Assembly: GCA_012959765.1 (NCBI GenBank)
Contig: DUCO01000006.1
Span: 102,431-166,430 of the forward strand
Direction of reading: 5' to 3'
Source of the DNA: Dehalococcoidia bacterium
GTDB taxonomy: Bacteria; Chloroflexota; Dehalococcoidia; Lucifugimonadales; Lucifugimonadaceae
Length of the DNA: 64,000 nucleotides
The position numbers were made by a program, and so were the translations under genes. Positions 25,193 to 34,382 of the stretch are shown here, piece by piece. Under the pieces are notes generated by a model. It was given only the letters and a program-made list of their open reading frames with translations, did not search any database and was not told the origin of the DNA. Each line of letters opens with the position of its first letter. Position 1 is the first letter of the stretch.

Positions 25193-26023
25193 CTACTCCC
25201 CGGATACTCTAGAAACTCGGTACCCGAGTGTCGCCAGAGCCTGGGCAACCCCTTGTTTCAGCGCCCCGCTTGTACTGACCGACGATAGATCGACGCCAAG
25301 TTGTGTCAGAGTTCTTGCGGCGTCGGCACTGAAACCGGTGATGATCACTTCAGCACCCATGATCTGGGCAGCCCGAACGGTTTTCAGGAGATGTGTAGCC
25401 ACGTCTGTATCTATCAGCGGCACGCCGGTCACATCGAGGACGGCGACGGTCGCCTGTTTGTCGAGAATGGCCTAGAGCAGCGATTCGGTAATCTGATTCG
25501 CTCGTTCGGAATCTACTGATCCGATGATCGGAAGCATCAACAGATGGTCCCAGAGTTCGATAACGGGTGTCGAAAGCTCTTCGATGAGTCGACGCTGCTG
25601 CATCTGGAGCTCGCGCTCGGCCTGTTTTTGTTCGGTGAGATCTCGAATTACGCCGACGAACATTCGCCGACCTCCGGCTGTTGCTTCGCCGATACTCACT
25701 AAAACCGGAAACTCTCGCCCGTCTTTGTTTGGGCCTCGCTCTTCGCGGCTAAGACCAATAATTTTCTTTACACCGGAGTTCTTATACGCCTCAATGTACG
25801 AATCATGCTCACCGTGGTACGGCTCGGGCATGATTATGTCGACGTTTTGCCCGATCGCTTCTTTGGCTGTGTAGCCGAACATATTTTCTGCGGCCGGGTT
25901 AAACGCTTCGATCACTCGGTCTTCACTGATAGTGATCACGGCATCAACGGTTGCCGAAATGATCGCTTCTAAACGTGCAACGGATTCTGCCTGATTCGCA
26001 CCTGAGCCTTTGACTTTCGCCAT
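25193..26023 (-). pseudogene. rsbR: RsbR-like sensor with FixL-type haem PAS and STAS domain, in-frame TAG
   Basis: ATG at 26021-26023 with AGGGG seven bases upstream. Residues ~13-131 are a PAS domain with FixL's haem-PAS signature: MPEPYHGEHDSYIEAY (His73, equivalent to FixL His200) and KKIIGLSREE (Arg93, equivalent to FixL Arg220), with the same 20-residue spacing. A coiled linker leads to a C-terminal STAS domain (STPVIELWDHLLMLP, GVPLIDTDVATHL). A TAG at 25472-25474 (codon 184, where relatives have Glu: ESLL-x-AILDKQ) interrupts the STAS domain; the frame is otherwise intact to 25193. I infer an O2/NO/CO-sensing stressosome sensor. Confidence 0.85.
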
Positions 26024-26067
26024 TTGATTCACCCCTCTACCACCCCATGGATTGGACGCCTTCGGCA

Positions 26068-26115
26068 CCATGCGCATCTTTTAACGCCTTTTTGGGCGTT
26101 AAAAGATGCGCATGG
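26068..26115. repeat. Perfect 21-bp inverted repeat
   Basis: Arms 26068-26088 and 26095-26115 are perfectly complementary around a 6-base TTTTTG loop. The arm contains GCATCTTTTAACGCC. It lies between the end of the trp operon and rsbR, both leftward. It could be a terminator, a protein-binding site or the trace of a small mobile element; there is no T-run outside the stem. Confidence 0.9.
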
Positions 26116-26232
26116 GTAATGTGTCGGTGTGAAATTGGTTACCGGCGTGAACAAGCCATGTAGTTGCGACCTATTTTGCGATCAATAGCCGCGAAATTGA
26201 CGTGAGCCCACGCATGTCCAGCGACCTGGATG

Positions 26233-26898
26233 TTAGGCAGATCGAACGGATTGTATGAACGCTCTAATTCGGTCGGGGTTTTTAACGCCGTCGGTTTCGA
26301 CACCACTTGCAACGTCGACGCCCCATGGCGAGAGTTGGGTGATGGCGCTCTGGACGTTTTCAGGATTTAACCCGCCGGCTAGAAGTACGTTTTCTCGGTT
26401 TGCTATGCCTTCAGCGGCTGACCAGTCGAACGATTTGCCGGATCCACCTGGCGTTTTCTTATCGTAGACGTCGAGCAACACACCGGTGTCGGCGCTCAGG
26501 AGTGGCGCGACTATTTGGTCGAGGTCGGCGGGTGTTGTGCCGTCTTTTACTCGAACCATTTTGAAGATGGGGATCTCTATTTTCGAGATGTAGTCGACGT
26601 CTTCATCGCCACAGAGTTGCAGGTAGTCGAGCCCAGCTTTACGTGAGATGTCGTTGACGAAATCGGGGGACTGATTCAGGAATAGTCCGACCAGACCGGG
26701 GCGATTTGTGTTTTCGCTTTTCGACAGGCCGGCGCGGTATTCAGCGATTATCTGAATGCCTTCGTCTGGTTGAAGCTGCCTGCGTACACCTTCCACGAAG
26801 TTGAAGCCGAGGTAGTCGGCACCGGCATTTGCGGTGACGAGTGCGGCTTCAGTGCTGCGTAGGCCGCAGATTTTTATTCGGGTTGGTTTGGGCGACAT
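26233..26898 (-). CDS. trpF: Phosphoribosylanthranilate isomerase
   Basis: 221 residues from the ATG at 26896-26898, 4 bases after the trpC stop. Family motifs: RIKICGLRSTEAALVTANAG (catalytic Cys in KICG), DYLGFNF, a GLVGLF strand and LQLCGDED. The C-terminal phosphate-binding strands read NVLLAGGLNPENV and GVDVASGVET, the latter after the catalytic Asp in GVLLDVYDK. It catalyses the Amadori rearrangement of PRA to CdRP in tryptophan synthesis. It is the last gene of the leftward trp block. Confidence 0.95.
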   Translation of the reverse strand: MSPKPTRIKICGLRSTEAALVTANAGADYLGFNFVEGVRRQLQPDEGIQIIAEYRAGLSKSENTNRPGLVGLFLNQSPDFVNDISRKAGLDYLQLCGDEDVDYISKIEIPIFKMVRVKDGTTPADLDQIVAPLLSADTGVLLDVYDKKTPGGSGKSFDWSAAEGIANRENVLLAGGLNPENVQSAITQLSPWGVDVASGVETDGVKNPDRIRAFIQSVRSA

Positions 26899-26902
26899 AT
26901 TG

Positions 26903-27715
26903 CTAACCGACTTCCACTGCCGACATCGCCTTTGCAAGCTCGCTTACGTCGTTTCCGGCTTTCATGAGCGATTCGCCTACGAGTACGGCTTTTGCACCGG
27001 CGTAGCCCATGCGCTCGACGTCGGCCGAGTTTTTCATGCCGCTTTCGGCAACTCGAATTCGGTCGTCAGGAATTTTTCTGGCGAGTGTTTCGAATACGGA
27101 AAGCGAGGTTTTGAGTGTTTTCAGATTTCGGTTGTTGATGCCGATGATGTTTGGTTCGATTTCCATAGCGATGTCGAGTTCATGTTCATCAAAAACTTCG
27201 ACAAGGACGTCCATTCCCATCGAGGTTGAGATCGTGAACAGGTCGGCGTATTGCTTGGGGTCGAGGCAGGCGATGATGAGGAGGATGCAGTCGGCTCCAG
27301 CGGCTCGGGCTTCGTGCACCTGGTACTCGTCGACGATGAAATCTTTGCGCAGCACGGGAACCCGTGACGCTCGGGAGATGATCGACACTGCTGCCAGGTC
27401 GTCTATCGAGCCAGAGAAGTAGTCGGGTTCGGTGAGAACGGATATGGCGGCGGCTCCGGCGTCGCAGTAAAGGCTTGCGCGATTGGGTGGATCGAGGTTG
27501 GGGTCGAGAGATCCTGCCGATGGCGAGGACCGTTTCATTTCGGCGATCAGCGATATGCCGCTCTTTGCACCAATAGCGCGCTGAAGCGAAAGTGGAACGC
27601 TGGAATTTTCCGCGATGGTGCGGAGTTCCTGAAGGCTGCGTTTCTTCTTGGCCTGTTCGATGGTGACGAGTCGTTTTTCGACGATTTCACCAAGGATTCC
27701 GGGGATTTCTATCAA
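26903..27715 (-). CDS. trpC: Indole-3-glycerol phosphate synthase
   Basis: 270 residues, TTG start overlapping the trpD stop (TTGA). Motifs: SLIAEMKRSSPSAG (catalytic Lys), PVLRKDFIVDEYQVHEARAA, LDVLVEVFDEHEL-like segment with the catalytic Glu, IGINNRNLKTL, VAESGMK and AVLVGESLMKA. It closes CdRP to indole-3-glycerol phosphate. The enzyme is not fused to TrpF, as in most non-enteric bacteria. Confidence 0.96.
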   Translation of the reverse strand: MIEIPGILGEIVEKRLVTIEQAKKKRSLQELRTIAENSSVPLSLQRAIGAKSGISLIAEMKRSSPSAGSLDPNLDPPNRASLYCDAGAAAISVLTEPDYFSGSIDDLAAVSIISRASRVPVLRKDFIVDEYQVHEARAAGADCILLIIACLDPKQYADLFTISTSMGMDVLVEVFDEHELDIAMEIEPNIIGINNRNLKTLKTSLSVFETLARKIPDDRIRVAESGMKNSADVERMGYAGAKAVLVGESLMKAGNDVSELAKAMSAVEVG

Positions 27716-28758
27716 GACTGCTCCTGACTTACTTTGATCAACGAATCGAGTTTTACCTGAGCTGCTCCGGAGTCGATGGAGTCTTGCGCCATCGCTGCGG
27801 CTTCCTGGAAGGCGACCGCTTTTCCGGCTGCCAGCAGTGCTGCTGCAGAGTTCAGGACGACGACGTTCCGCTGTGAGGTTTCTGGAGCGACGGGCGGGTT
27901 GTGGCCGGCACCGGCGCCAGAGAATATGTCTTTGATGATTTGAGCTGAATGCTCGATTGATTCGACCACGAGATGCTCTCGCTTGCCCTCTTGAAGGCCG
28001 AAATCGGCGGGTCGAGTGCGTCGGCGTTTTCGACCGTCTTTGTTGACCTGGTAGAGCAGCGTGTGACCTTCTATATCGATTTCGTCGGCACCAGATTCTG
28101 CGGTCACAACGAACGCATATTCCGTACCGAGAATTTCCAGAGCTTTGGCGATTTTCTCGGCGAAAACAGCATCAGAAACGCCGATGACCTGCCGTTTTAC
28201 TCCGGCCGGGTTGGTTAGGGGGCCAAGAAAGTTGAATATCGTTCGGATTCCGAGTTGCGGTCGAAGCGGTCCGGCAAACTTCATTGCCGGGTGGAACGCC
28301 TGAGCGAACATGAACCCGACTTCGGATTCGATGAAGCAGTTTTTTACGCCTTCTGGCCCCAGAGTGATGTTCACTCCGAGTGCTTCGAGAACGTCGGCAC
28401 TGCCGGTTGAACCCGACATCGCCCGGTTGCCGTGCTTGGCTACTGGCACACCCGCTCCTGCGACCACAAACGCCGAGGCGGTCGAGATGTTGAACCAGTT
28501 GAGTCCGCTTCCGCCTGTGCCACATGTGTCGATCATGTCGATGTCGGTTTCGACGTGCAGCGATACCTCTCGCATGACGCTGGCCATGCCTGCGATTTCG
28601 TTGGGCGTTTCGCCCTTCATTCGCATTGCGGTTAGGAACGCACCGAACTGGGCTGGCGTTGCTTCGGCAGTCATGATTTCACGCATAGCGTCGGCGGCCT
28701 GATCTTGCTCAAGATCAATGCCTTCGACTGCCGTTTGTATTGCCTGTTGCATGTTCAT
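27712..28758 (-). CDS. trpD: Anthranilate phosphoribosyltransferase
   Basis: 348 residues. The PRPP-binding signature DTCGTGGSGLNWFNISTASA is at about residues 79-98, followed by HGNRAMSGSTGSADVLEALG and RTIFNFLGPLTNP. It transfers phosphoribosyl to anthranilate. ATG start 28756-28758. Its stop overlaps the trpC start, showing tight translational coupling. Confidence 0.96.
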   Translation of the reverse strand: MNMQQAIQTAVEGIDLEQDQAADAMREIMTAEATPAQFGAFLTAMRMKGETPNEIAGMASVMREVSLHVETDIDMIDTCGTGGSGLNWFNISTASAFVVAGAGVPVAKHGNRAMSGSTGSADVLEALGVNITLGPEGVKNCFIESEVGFMFAQAFHPAMKFAGPLRPQLGIRTIFNFLGPLTNPAGVKRQVIGVSDAVFAEKIAKALEILGTEYAFVVTAESGADEIDIEGHTLLYQVNKDGRKRRRTRPADFGLQEGKREHLVVESIEHSAQIIKDIFSGAGAGHNPPVAPETSQRNVVVLNSAAALLAAGKAVAFQEAAAMAQDSIDSGAAQVKLDSLIKVSQEQS

Positions 28759-28824
28759 TGTTTTGGTTTTTACTTCAGTTTGGTTCGGTGATGGTTGAGG
28801 TGAATGTCCGCATCCAAAAGGCGC

Positions 28825-29403
28825 CTAGGCACTTGGGGATGGTTTGTCGAGGAAGTTTTGGAGCAGGTCTTTGCCTGCTTCGGTCATTATCGATTCGGGG
28901 TGAAACTGCACGCCTTCAACGTCGAGTTCTTTGTGTTTGATGCCCATGATGATGCCATTTTCGGTTTTGGCAGTGATTTCGAACGTGTTGGGGACGGTGT
29001 CTTGTTCAACTGCGAGCGAGTGATATCTTACGGCTTCGAAAGGCTGAGGTAGTCCGGCGAACACTCCTTTGCCCTGATGGAGGATTGGCGATGTTTTGCC
29101 GTGTCGAATTTCGCCTGCGCCCGTTACTACACCCCCGAAGGCCTGCGCGATGCACTGGTGGCCAAGACAAACACCAAGCACCGGAACTTTTCCGGCGAAA
29201 TGCTTGATTACGTCGATTGATATTCCGGCGTTGTCGGGTGTGGAAGGTCCGGGTGAAACGACGACGCGATCCGGGTTCATAGCAGCGAGCTGCTCGATAG
29301 TTGCTTTGTCGTTGCGCACGACCTCGACCTCGGCTCCGAGTTCGGAGAGGTACTGGAAGAGGTTGTATGTGAAGCTGTCGTAGTTGTCGATTAGTAGAAG
29401 CAT
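28825..29403 (-). CDS. trpG: Anthranilate synthase component II (glutamine amidotransferase)
   Basis: 192 residues, class I amidotransferase. N-terminus [20 protein letters not shown]. The nucleophilic Cys is in [16 protein letters not shown], and the catalytic His/Glu are in [11 protein letters not shown]. It supplies ammonia from glutamine to the TrpE subunit. There is no pabA elsewhere in the window, so this subunit might also serve folate synthesis. It starts 5 bases after the adjacent trpE. Confidence 0.95.
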   Translation of the reverse strand: MLLLIDNYDSFTYNLFQYLSELGAEVEVVRNDKATIEQLAAMNPDRVVVSPGPSTPDNAGISIDVIKHFAGKVPVLGVCLGHQCIAQAFGGVVTGAGEIRHGKTSPILHQGKGVFAGLPQPFEAVRYHSLAVEQDTVPNTFEITAKTENGIIMGIKHKELDVEGVQFHPESIMTEAGKDLLQNFLDKPSPSA

Positions 29404-29408
29404 GATGT

Positions 29409-30962
29409 TTATTCGCCGTTGATTAGCATTGTCGCAGTGTGCGGGGATTGAGTTGGAATATTTTCGGTGCTTCGCCAGTGTTCCGCCGGTTGTTCGTTGT
29501 TGTGGGGCATCGCTTCGGCGCGTGCGATCGCCAGCAGAGGTGCTTTTGCCTTCTGGAGTGATTCGAGATTTTCGGCTTCGGGATCTGAGTCGAACACGAT
29601 TCCGGCTCCGCCTTGAACGTGGGCTGTGCCGTCACGTAAAACGATTGATCGGATGATTGTTCCGGTGTCGACATCGCCGTTCGCACCGAACCAGCCGATT
29701 CCACCGCAGTAGGGTCCGCGTCCTGCGGGTTCGAGTTCGGAAATTAGCTGTATCGACCGGATTTTCGGTGCGCCTGAAAGTGTTCCAATTGGGAATCCTG
29801 CTTTGAACGCTGCTATCCCGTCGTTGTCGTCGGTTAGTTGCCCTTCGACTCTGGAAACGAGGTGCATTACGTGCGAGTAGCGTTCGATGTGTTTGAACGA
29901 TTTGACGATTACGGAGCCGGGTTGGCAGACGCGTCCGAGGTCGTTGCGGGCGAGGTCGACAAGCATTACGTGTTCAGCCGATTCCTTCTCGTTTGAGAGT
30001 AGTTCGGCTTCGTTCAGGAGGTCTTCTTCGGCGGTTGCGCCTCGGGGTCGGGTTCCGGCGATCGGGTGGATTGCTGCTGTGTTGCCGGTTGTGCGCAACA
30101 TGAGTTCTGGTGATGCGCCGATTAGTTGCATGTCGCCGAGATCGAGCATGTACATGTAGGGCGATGGGTTCATGGTCGACAGTTGTTCGTAGATGTCGAT
30201 CGGGTTGGCAGTCGTGGTGGTTTCGACTCGTTGGCCGAGTACGACCTGGATCAACTCGCCGTTGATGATTGCTTCGCGGGCTTTTTTCACCATCCCGCTG
30301 TATTCACATTGACTGGTCTGTTTTTCCGTGGTCGCATGCAGGCTCGACTGGATTTCTGTGATGGTTGGTTCGGATTCGCTGGATGACAGTGCTTCGAGCG
30401 AGTCATGGATGTCGGAAATGCGGCTGACAGCGGATTCAAATTGATCGGTAGTACGTTGGGTGAAGATGATGATGTGTAGCTGATCTAGTGCGCGGTCGAA
30501 TACGAGTAGTTCTCGCGGGAACACCAGTGCTGAGGTTGGCGAGTTTGTTGGATCGGATGGTAGTTCTCCAACCGACGGTTCGAAGTGTTTAATTGCTTCG
30601 TAAGCGACGTAACCGAATGCTCCCGTGACCAAGTCTGGGAGGCCATCGATGGGCGCAACGGATCGGGATTCGAGGTGCTCTCGCAATGCTGCGATCGGGT
30701 TGATGTCGCCGTGTGATTCGTATTGGCCGGTGCGAATTACGTACTCGATTTTCGGGCAGACGTAGGCGTATCGAGATGCTCCGGCTTCTGGCGATTCAGA
30801 TTCAAATGTGAAGGCGGGCTGTGCGACTTGTCGCAGGTTTCTTAGCGCGTCAATCGGCCGAATACTGCTGCCTTCGACGATGGCATGAACCGGCACGATG
30901 TCGCATTGCTTCGAAGCGTTTTGAAATTCGTCACTGGTGACTTTGAAGATCAGGCTAGGCAC
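29409..30962 (-). CDS. trpE: Anthranilate synthase component I, divergent second copy
   Basis: 517 residues. Chorismate-binding core intact: [57 protein letters not shown], and a C-terminal [15 protein letters not shown]. The PIAGT motif has Ala where ADC synthases (PabB) have Lys, which favours anthranilate synthase. The feedback-site segments FTFES and NPSPYM are present. The GTG start overlaps the stop of the upstream trpE by 8 bases. A C-terminal tail of ~35 polar residues follows the catalytic domain. It is more divergent than its neighbour; a PabB-like role is the main alternative. Confidence 0.88.
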   Translation of the reverse strand: MPSLIFKVTSDEFQNASKQCDIVPVHAIVEGSSIRPIDALRNLRQVAQPAFTFESESPEAGASRYAYVCPKIEYVIRTGQYESHGDINPIAALREHLESRSVAPIDGLPDLVTGAFGYVAYEAIKHFEPSVGELPSDPTNSPTSALVFPRELLVFDRALDQLHIIIFTQRTTDQFESAVSRISDIHDSLEALSSSESEPTITEIQSSLHATTEKQTSQCEYSGMVKKAREAIINGELIQVVLGQRVETTTTANPIDIYEQLSTMNPSPYMYMLDLGDMQLIGASPELMLRTTGNTAAIHPIAGTRPRGATAEEDLLNEAELLSNEKESAEHVMLVDLARNDLGRVCQPGSVIVKSFKHIERYSHVMHLVSRVEGQLTDDNDGIAAFKAGFPIGTLSGAPKIRSIQLISELEPAGRGPYCGGIGWFGANGDVDTGTIIRSIVLRDGTAHVQGGAGIVFDSDPEAENLESLQKAKAPLLAIARAEAMPHNNEQPAEHWRSTENIPTQSPHTATMLINGE

Positions 30963-32508
30963 CTGCCGATTCCTCCGCGTGGTCGATGGCTCGCATTAAA
31001 GCTCCCATTTTATGGAGGGTTTCTTCGTACTCGGTCTGGGTATCGCTATCGGCAACAATTCCGCCACCGGCCTGCAGGTACGCAACGCCGTCTTTTATCA
31101 CCATGGTTCGCAGTGAGATTGCGGTGTCCATGTTGCCTGTGAAGCTGAAGTAGCCGACTGCGCCGCTGTAGGGTCCACGTTTGTCGGGTTCGAGTTCGGC
31201 GATTAGCTGCATGGCTCGAACCTTGGCGGCACCCGAAACGGTTCCGGCGGGAAAGGCAGCCTTCATGGCGTCGAACATGTCGTACTTTTTGGAAAGATCA
31301 CCCGTTACGTGCGACACGATGTGCATTACATGGGAGTACTTTTCGATCTCGAAACTCTGGGTTACATCGACGCTGCCGGGGTTTGAAACTCGGCCAACGT
31401 CGTTGCGGCCAAGATCGAGAAGCATGACGTGTTCTGCGATTTCTTTTTCATCTTTCAGGAGCTCGTTTTCTAGCTCGTCATCGTGTTCTGGATTAATACC
31501 ACGAGGGCGTGTTCCGGCGATCGGATGAACCGCCATTTTGCCGTCGATCACCTGTGTCAGAAGCTCTGGGGAAGCACCGACGATCTGGAATCCATCGAGT
31601 TCGAGAAAGAACATGTACGGAGATGGGTTAATAGCTCTGAGGGAGCGGTACAGATCGAATGGTTTTACGGGTGTTCGACGTGCGAGCCGTTGCGAGAAAA
31701 CGACCTGAATTACTTCGCCGTCTTGAATCGCCTGTTTGCACTTTGCGATCGCTTCGCCGTAGTACTCGCGTGTCATGTTGGGCACGTAGGGCTGCTCGGT
31801 GATTTCGCCGTGATCCAATGGTGACTGGTCGGGGCTGCCGACCGAGCTGTAGTCGAGATTGGGATCGCGTGATGTAAAGCCGGACGTTGGCATGAAGTTC
31901 CGGCGGGCTTCTCCGGGGGGAACTGGCTTGTCGAGCCGGGCGATTATCTCTTCGATTCTCGCTGTTGCACGTTCGTAGGATGCTTCTGCATCGCCGTTGT
32001 TCACGGCTGCATGGGCGACTACGAATATTGTGTGGCGAACGTGATCGAAGATCAGGAGTGTATCTGTGAGCATGAACACAGATTCAGGCACGTTGAGTCC
32101 CGACTTTTCATCGGTGATTGGCGGGACTGAGGGCTCGAAGTGGCGGATGGTGTCGTAGGCGAGATAGCCAACTGCACCACCGTGGAATTTTGGAAGGCCT
32201 TCGACGTTTGCGTATTTTATGGACGACATGTGATTCCGCAGCAGTTCGAGCGGGTCGATTTCGCCGAGTTCAGTGCCGGCGCCTGTTGTGAACACCCGTG
32301 ACGGTTCTGTGCCGAGCATGCTGTAGCGCGCAAGATTTTCGCCGCCTTCGACCGATTCGAAGAGGAACGAGTGGCTGCCGGTGGTGGTTTTCAAGTAGGC
32401 AGAGACCGGTGTTTCAAGATCGGCACTGATTTCGCGATAGACGGGGATCAGGTTGTGCGTCTGGGCGAGGGATTTAAATTCTGTTAGATCTGGTGTGTAG
32501 TCGGGCAT
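30955..32508 (-). CDS. trpE: Anthranilate synthase component I
   Basis: 517 residues, canonical TrpE. The N-terminal regulatory region has SFLFESVEGGENLARYSMLG (tryptophan feedback pocket) and NPSPYMFFLELDGFQIVGAS. The catalytic domain has [39 protein letters not shown] and YLQAGGGIVADSD. With TrpG it converts chorismate and glutamine to anthranilate. It is the first of two tandem trpE genes, 162 bases after trpS; no second T-box or leader peptide is visible in that gap. Confidence 0.95.
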   Translation of the reverse strand: MPDYTPDLTEFKSLAQTHNLIPVYREISADLETPVSAYLKTTTGSHSFLFESVEGGENLARYSMLGTEPSRVFTTGAGTELGEIDPLELLRNHMSSIKYANVEGLPKFHGGAVGYLAYDTIRHFEPSVPPITDEKSGLNVPESVFMLTDTLLIFDHVRHTIFVVAHAAVNNGDAEASYERATARIEEIIARLDKPVPPGEARRNFMPTSGFTSRDPNLDYSSVGSPDQSPLDHGEITEQPYVPNMTREYYGEAIAKCKQAIQDGEVIQVVFSQRLARRTPVKPFDLYRSLRAINPSPYMFFLELDGFQIVGASPELLTQVIDGKMAVHPIAGTRPRGINPEHDDELENELLKDEKEIAEHVMLLDLGRNDVGRVSNPGSVDVTQSFEIEKYSHVMHIVSHVTGDLSKKYDMFDAMKAAFPAGTVSGAAKVRAMQLIAELEPDKRGPYSGAVGYFSFTGNMDTAISLRTMVIKDGVAYLQAGGGIVADSDTQTEYEETLHKMGALMRAIDHAEESAGA

Positions 32509-32670
32509 GACGGAATATTCCTGGTGTTAATTGAAGTCGAACTAGTGGGGTTAGTTACGACTTCGCCAGAAGAATCTAGTTTCATTAATTTTGATGTGAA
32601 GTGTCATTTGGTGTGAATGCTATTTGTATGACGTGGGCGACTTTGCCCGGTTTTAAGTGCGGCTAACCGC

Positions 32671-33693
32671 TTACTTCCAGTTTTTTGTGTAGCTTGAAAT
32701 TTTCATGGCGTCACGAACCTGTTCCATCGTGTCGGCGGCGATGACTCGCATGCGTGCCACGCCACTCATGATCGCCTCTTCGACGAGGCTCATGTTCGCT
32801 TCGTAGTAGGCTCGTTTTTCACGGATGGGATCGAGGAAGTTGTTGAGTGCTTCGGCGAGGGCGACTTTGACTTCGACGTCGCCGATGGTGCCTTTTCGGT
32901 AACGGGCTTTGAACTCGTCAACCTGTTCTGTATTAGGGTTGAAGGCGTCGTGGTACTGGAATACCGGGTTGCCTTCCACTTTGCCCGGGGTGTCGGCTCG
33001 AAGTCGGTTGGGGTCGGTGAACATTCGGCGCACCTTTTTGGTGACGGTCGCTTCATCGTCGGACAGCATGATTACGTTGCCCTTGGACTTGCTCATCTTG
33101 CCCTGGCCATCGGTTCCTGAGAGTCGCGGAACCCTGCCGACCAACGACTCGGATTCCGGGAAGATGTCGCCGAACATTCGGTTGAATTTCCGAGCGACCT
33201 CGCGGGTCATTTCGATATGCGGTAGCTGGTCGTCTCCAACTGGAACGAGATCGGCTTTGGGCAGCAGGATGTCGGCTACCTGGCTCATCGGGTAGTTGTA
33301 GAAGCCAACAGTGCGGCGTTCGACGTCGAGATCGTCGAGTTCGCCTTTTAGTGTTGGGTTTCGTTCGAGCATGCCGAGTGGTGTGATGAAGCTGAGCAAC
33401 ATCGTGAGTTCGGCGAACTCAGGGACGTAGCTCTGTACGACGAAGGCTGACTTTTCGGGATCGAGCCCGACCGAGAGCCAGTCGAGGGTTACCTGAAGCA
33501 CGGAATCTCGGATCAGGTCGATTTCGTGGAAGTGGTCGCCCAGCGCCTGGTAGTCGGCCAAAAGGAAGTAGCAGTCGTAGTCGTTCTGCAGGTCGACCCA
33601 GTTGTGGAGCGCTCCGACGTAGTGACCCAGATGCAGTGCAGCGGTGGGTCGGATGCCGGTGAGGATTCGTTTTTTCTTGTTAGGCGCAGCCAT
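32671..33693 (-). CDS. trpS: Tryptophanyl-tRNA synthetase
   Basis: 340 residues, class I synthetase. The HIGH motif appears as [10 protein letters not shown] near residue 16, and KMSKS as [10 protein letters not shown] near residue 198. It also has the TrpRS feature [20 protein letters not shown]. It charges tRNA-Trp. A Trp T-box riboswitch precedes it. It heads a leftward run that continues with trpE, trpE, trpG, trpD, trpC and trpF, so charging and synthesis may share control. Confidence 0.97.
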   Translation of the reverse strand: MAAPNKKKRILTGIRPTAALHLGHYVGALHNWVDLQNDYDCYFLLADYQALGDHFHEIDLIRDSVLQVTLDWLSVGLDPEKSAFVVQSYVPEFAELTMLLSFITPLGMLERNPTLKGELDDLDVERRTVGFYNYPMSQVADILLPKADLVPVGDDQLPHIEMTREVARKFNRMFGDIFPESESLVGRVPRLSGTDGQGKMSKSKGNVIMLSDDEATVTKKVRRMFTDPNRLRADTPGKVEGNPVFQYHDAFNPNTEQVDEFKARYRKGTIGDVEVKVALAEALNNFLDPIREKRAYYEANMSLVEEAIMSGVARMRVIAADTMEQVRDAMKISSYTKNWK

Positions 33694-33818
33694 GATGTCG
33701 ATCGACTCTCGATTTAGGCACTTCCGTGCTGTACTTAATAATTATCGAGGTTTTCATCACCCGGCTACTGTCAAATTTCGGGCCAGCCGGCTGGCTGGGC
33801 GACAGAGAATTGGGCACA

Positions 33819-34125
33819 AAAAAACCTCACTCCCAAATGAAATTATTTCAAGGGGCGAGGTTGTATCCCGCGGTGCCACCCTTATTACCGTAGTACGTTT
33901 CGTACTGCGGAATCTCTGTCGGACACACGGTCAAGGCTAATTGAAGACCGTAGGCCCTAGGCTCTGATATCGGTGCCCACTCCGTCGAATGCTACTGACG
34001 TCCAATCTCTTGGCACACTTTCGCTTCGAAGCTCACGGGGCCATTCGGTTCCGGTCGTGATATCGGGCTTCCACCTTGCCCCGACTCTCTTTGATCCGTA
34101 ACGAAACTTACTAGTCCCGATCAAC
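33819..34125 (-). promoter_or_regulatory. T-box riboswitch upstream of trpS
   Basis: Leftward leader RNA. The T-box core AAGGGTGGCACCGCGG is at 33869-33884. It is followed by an intrinsic terminator: GGGGCGAGG (33853-33861) pairs with the CCTCACTCCC segment (33826-33835), then seven U (33819-33825). The 5' side has the Stem I hallmarks GGGACTAGTAAG, an AGAGAG GA-motif and the GGTGGAAG apical segment. A TGG at 34042-34044, in the context GAATGGCCCCGTGAGC, is the best specifier candidate and fits tryptophan. Uncharged tRNA-Trp should stabilise the antiterminator and turn on trpS, probably with the trp genes behind it. Confidence 0.95.
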
Positions 34126-34382
34126 GCAAATATTAAATTCGAACTGTATTCAAGACTAAGCCCTGAATGGTGTGTGAGTCAATTTTTGTTATGGAATTGA
34201 ACTGGGATGAACGTGTGTAGGCGCGCGCGAAAGCAGAAAATATAAATAAGTGAGACTTTATGGAACAAATCGGAGCGGCGTTTCGTCTTAGCTATGACGG
34301 ACGACCTACTGAGGCGTCTTCGTAACACAATATCGATAGTCCTTGAATTCGAATGGGCCACCAACTAACGGAAATTATTGAA
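34126..34382. other. Divergent intergenic region
   Basis: About 250 A+T-rich bases between the T-box leader (leftward) and the lipoprotein gene (rightward). Promoters for both should lie here. TTGACT on the minus strand near 34178-34183 is a possible -35 for the T-box transcript, but I could not pair it with a good -10. Confidence 0.45.

Noticed and set aside
24524..25474. Recoding of TAG as a sense codon genome-wide
   Set aside because: Several intact genes here, such as the GT-C/DUF2298 fusion, the M1 peptidase and the lipoprotein, end naturally in TAG, so TAG works as a stop.
32509..32670. Trp leader peptide or second T-box between trpS and trpE
   Set aside because: No run of Trp codons, no T-box core and no terminator/antiterminator pair could be found.
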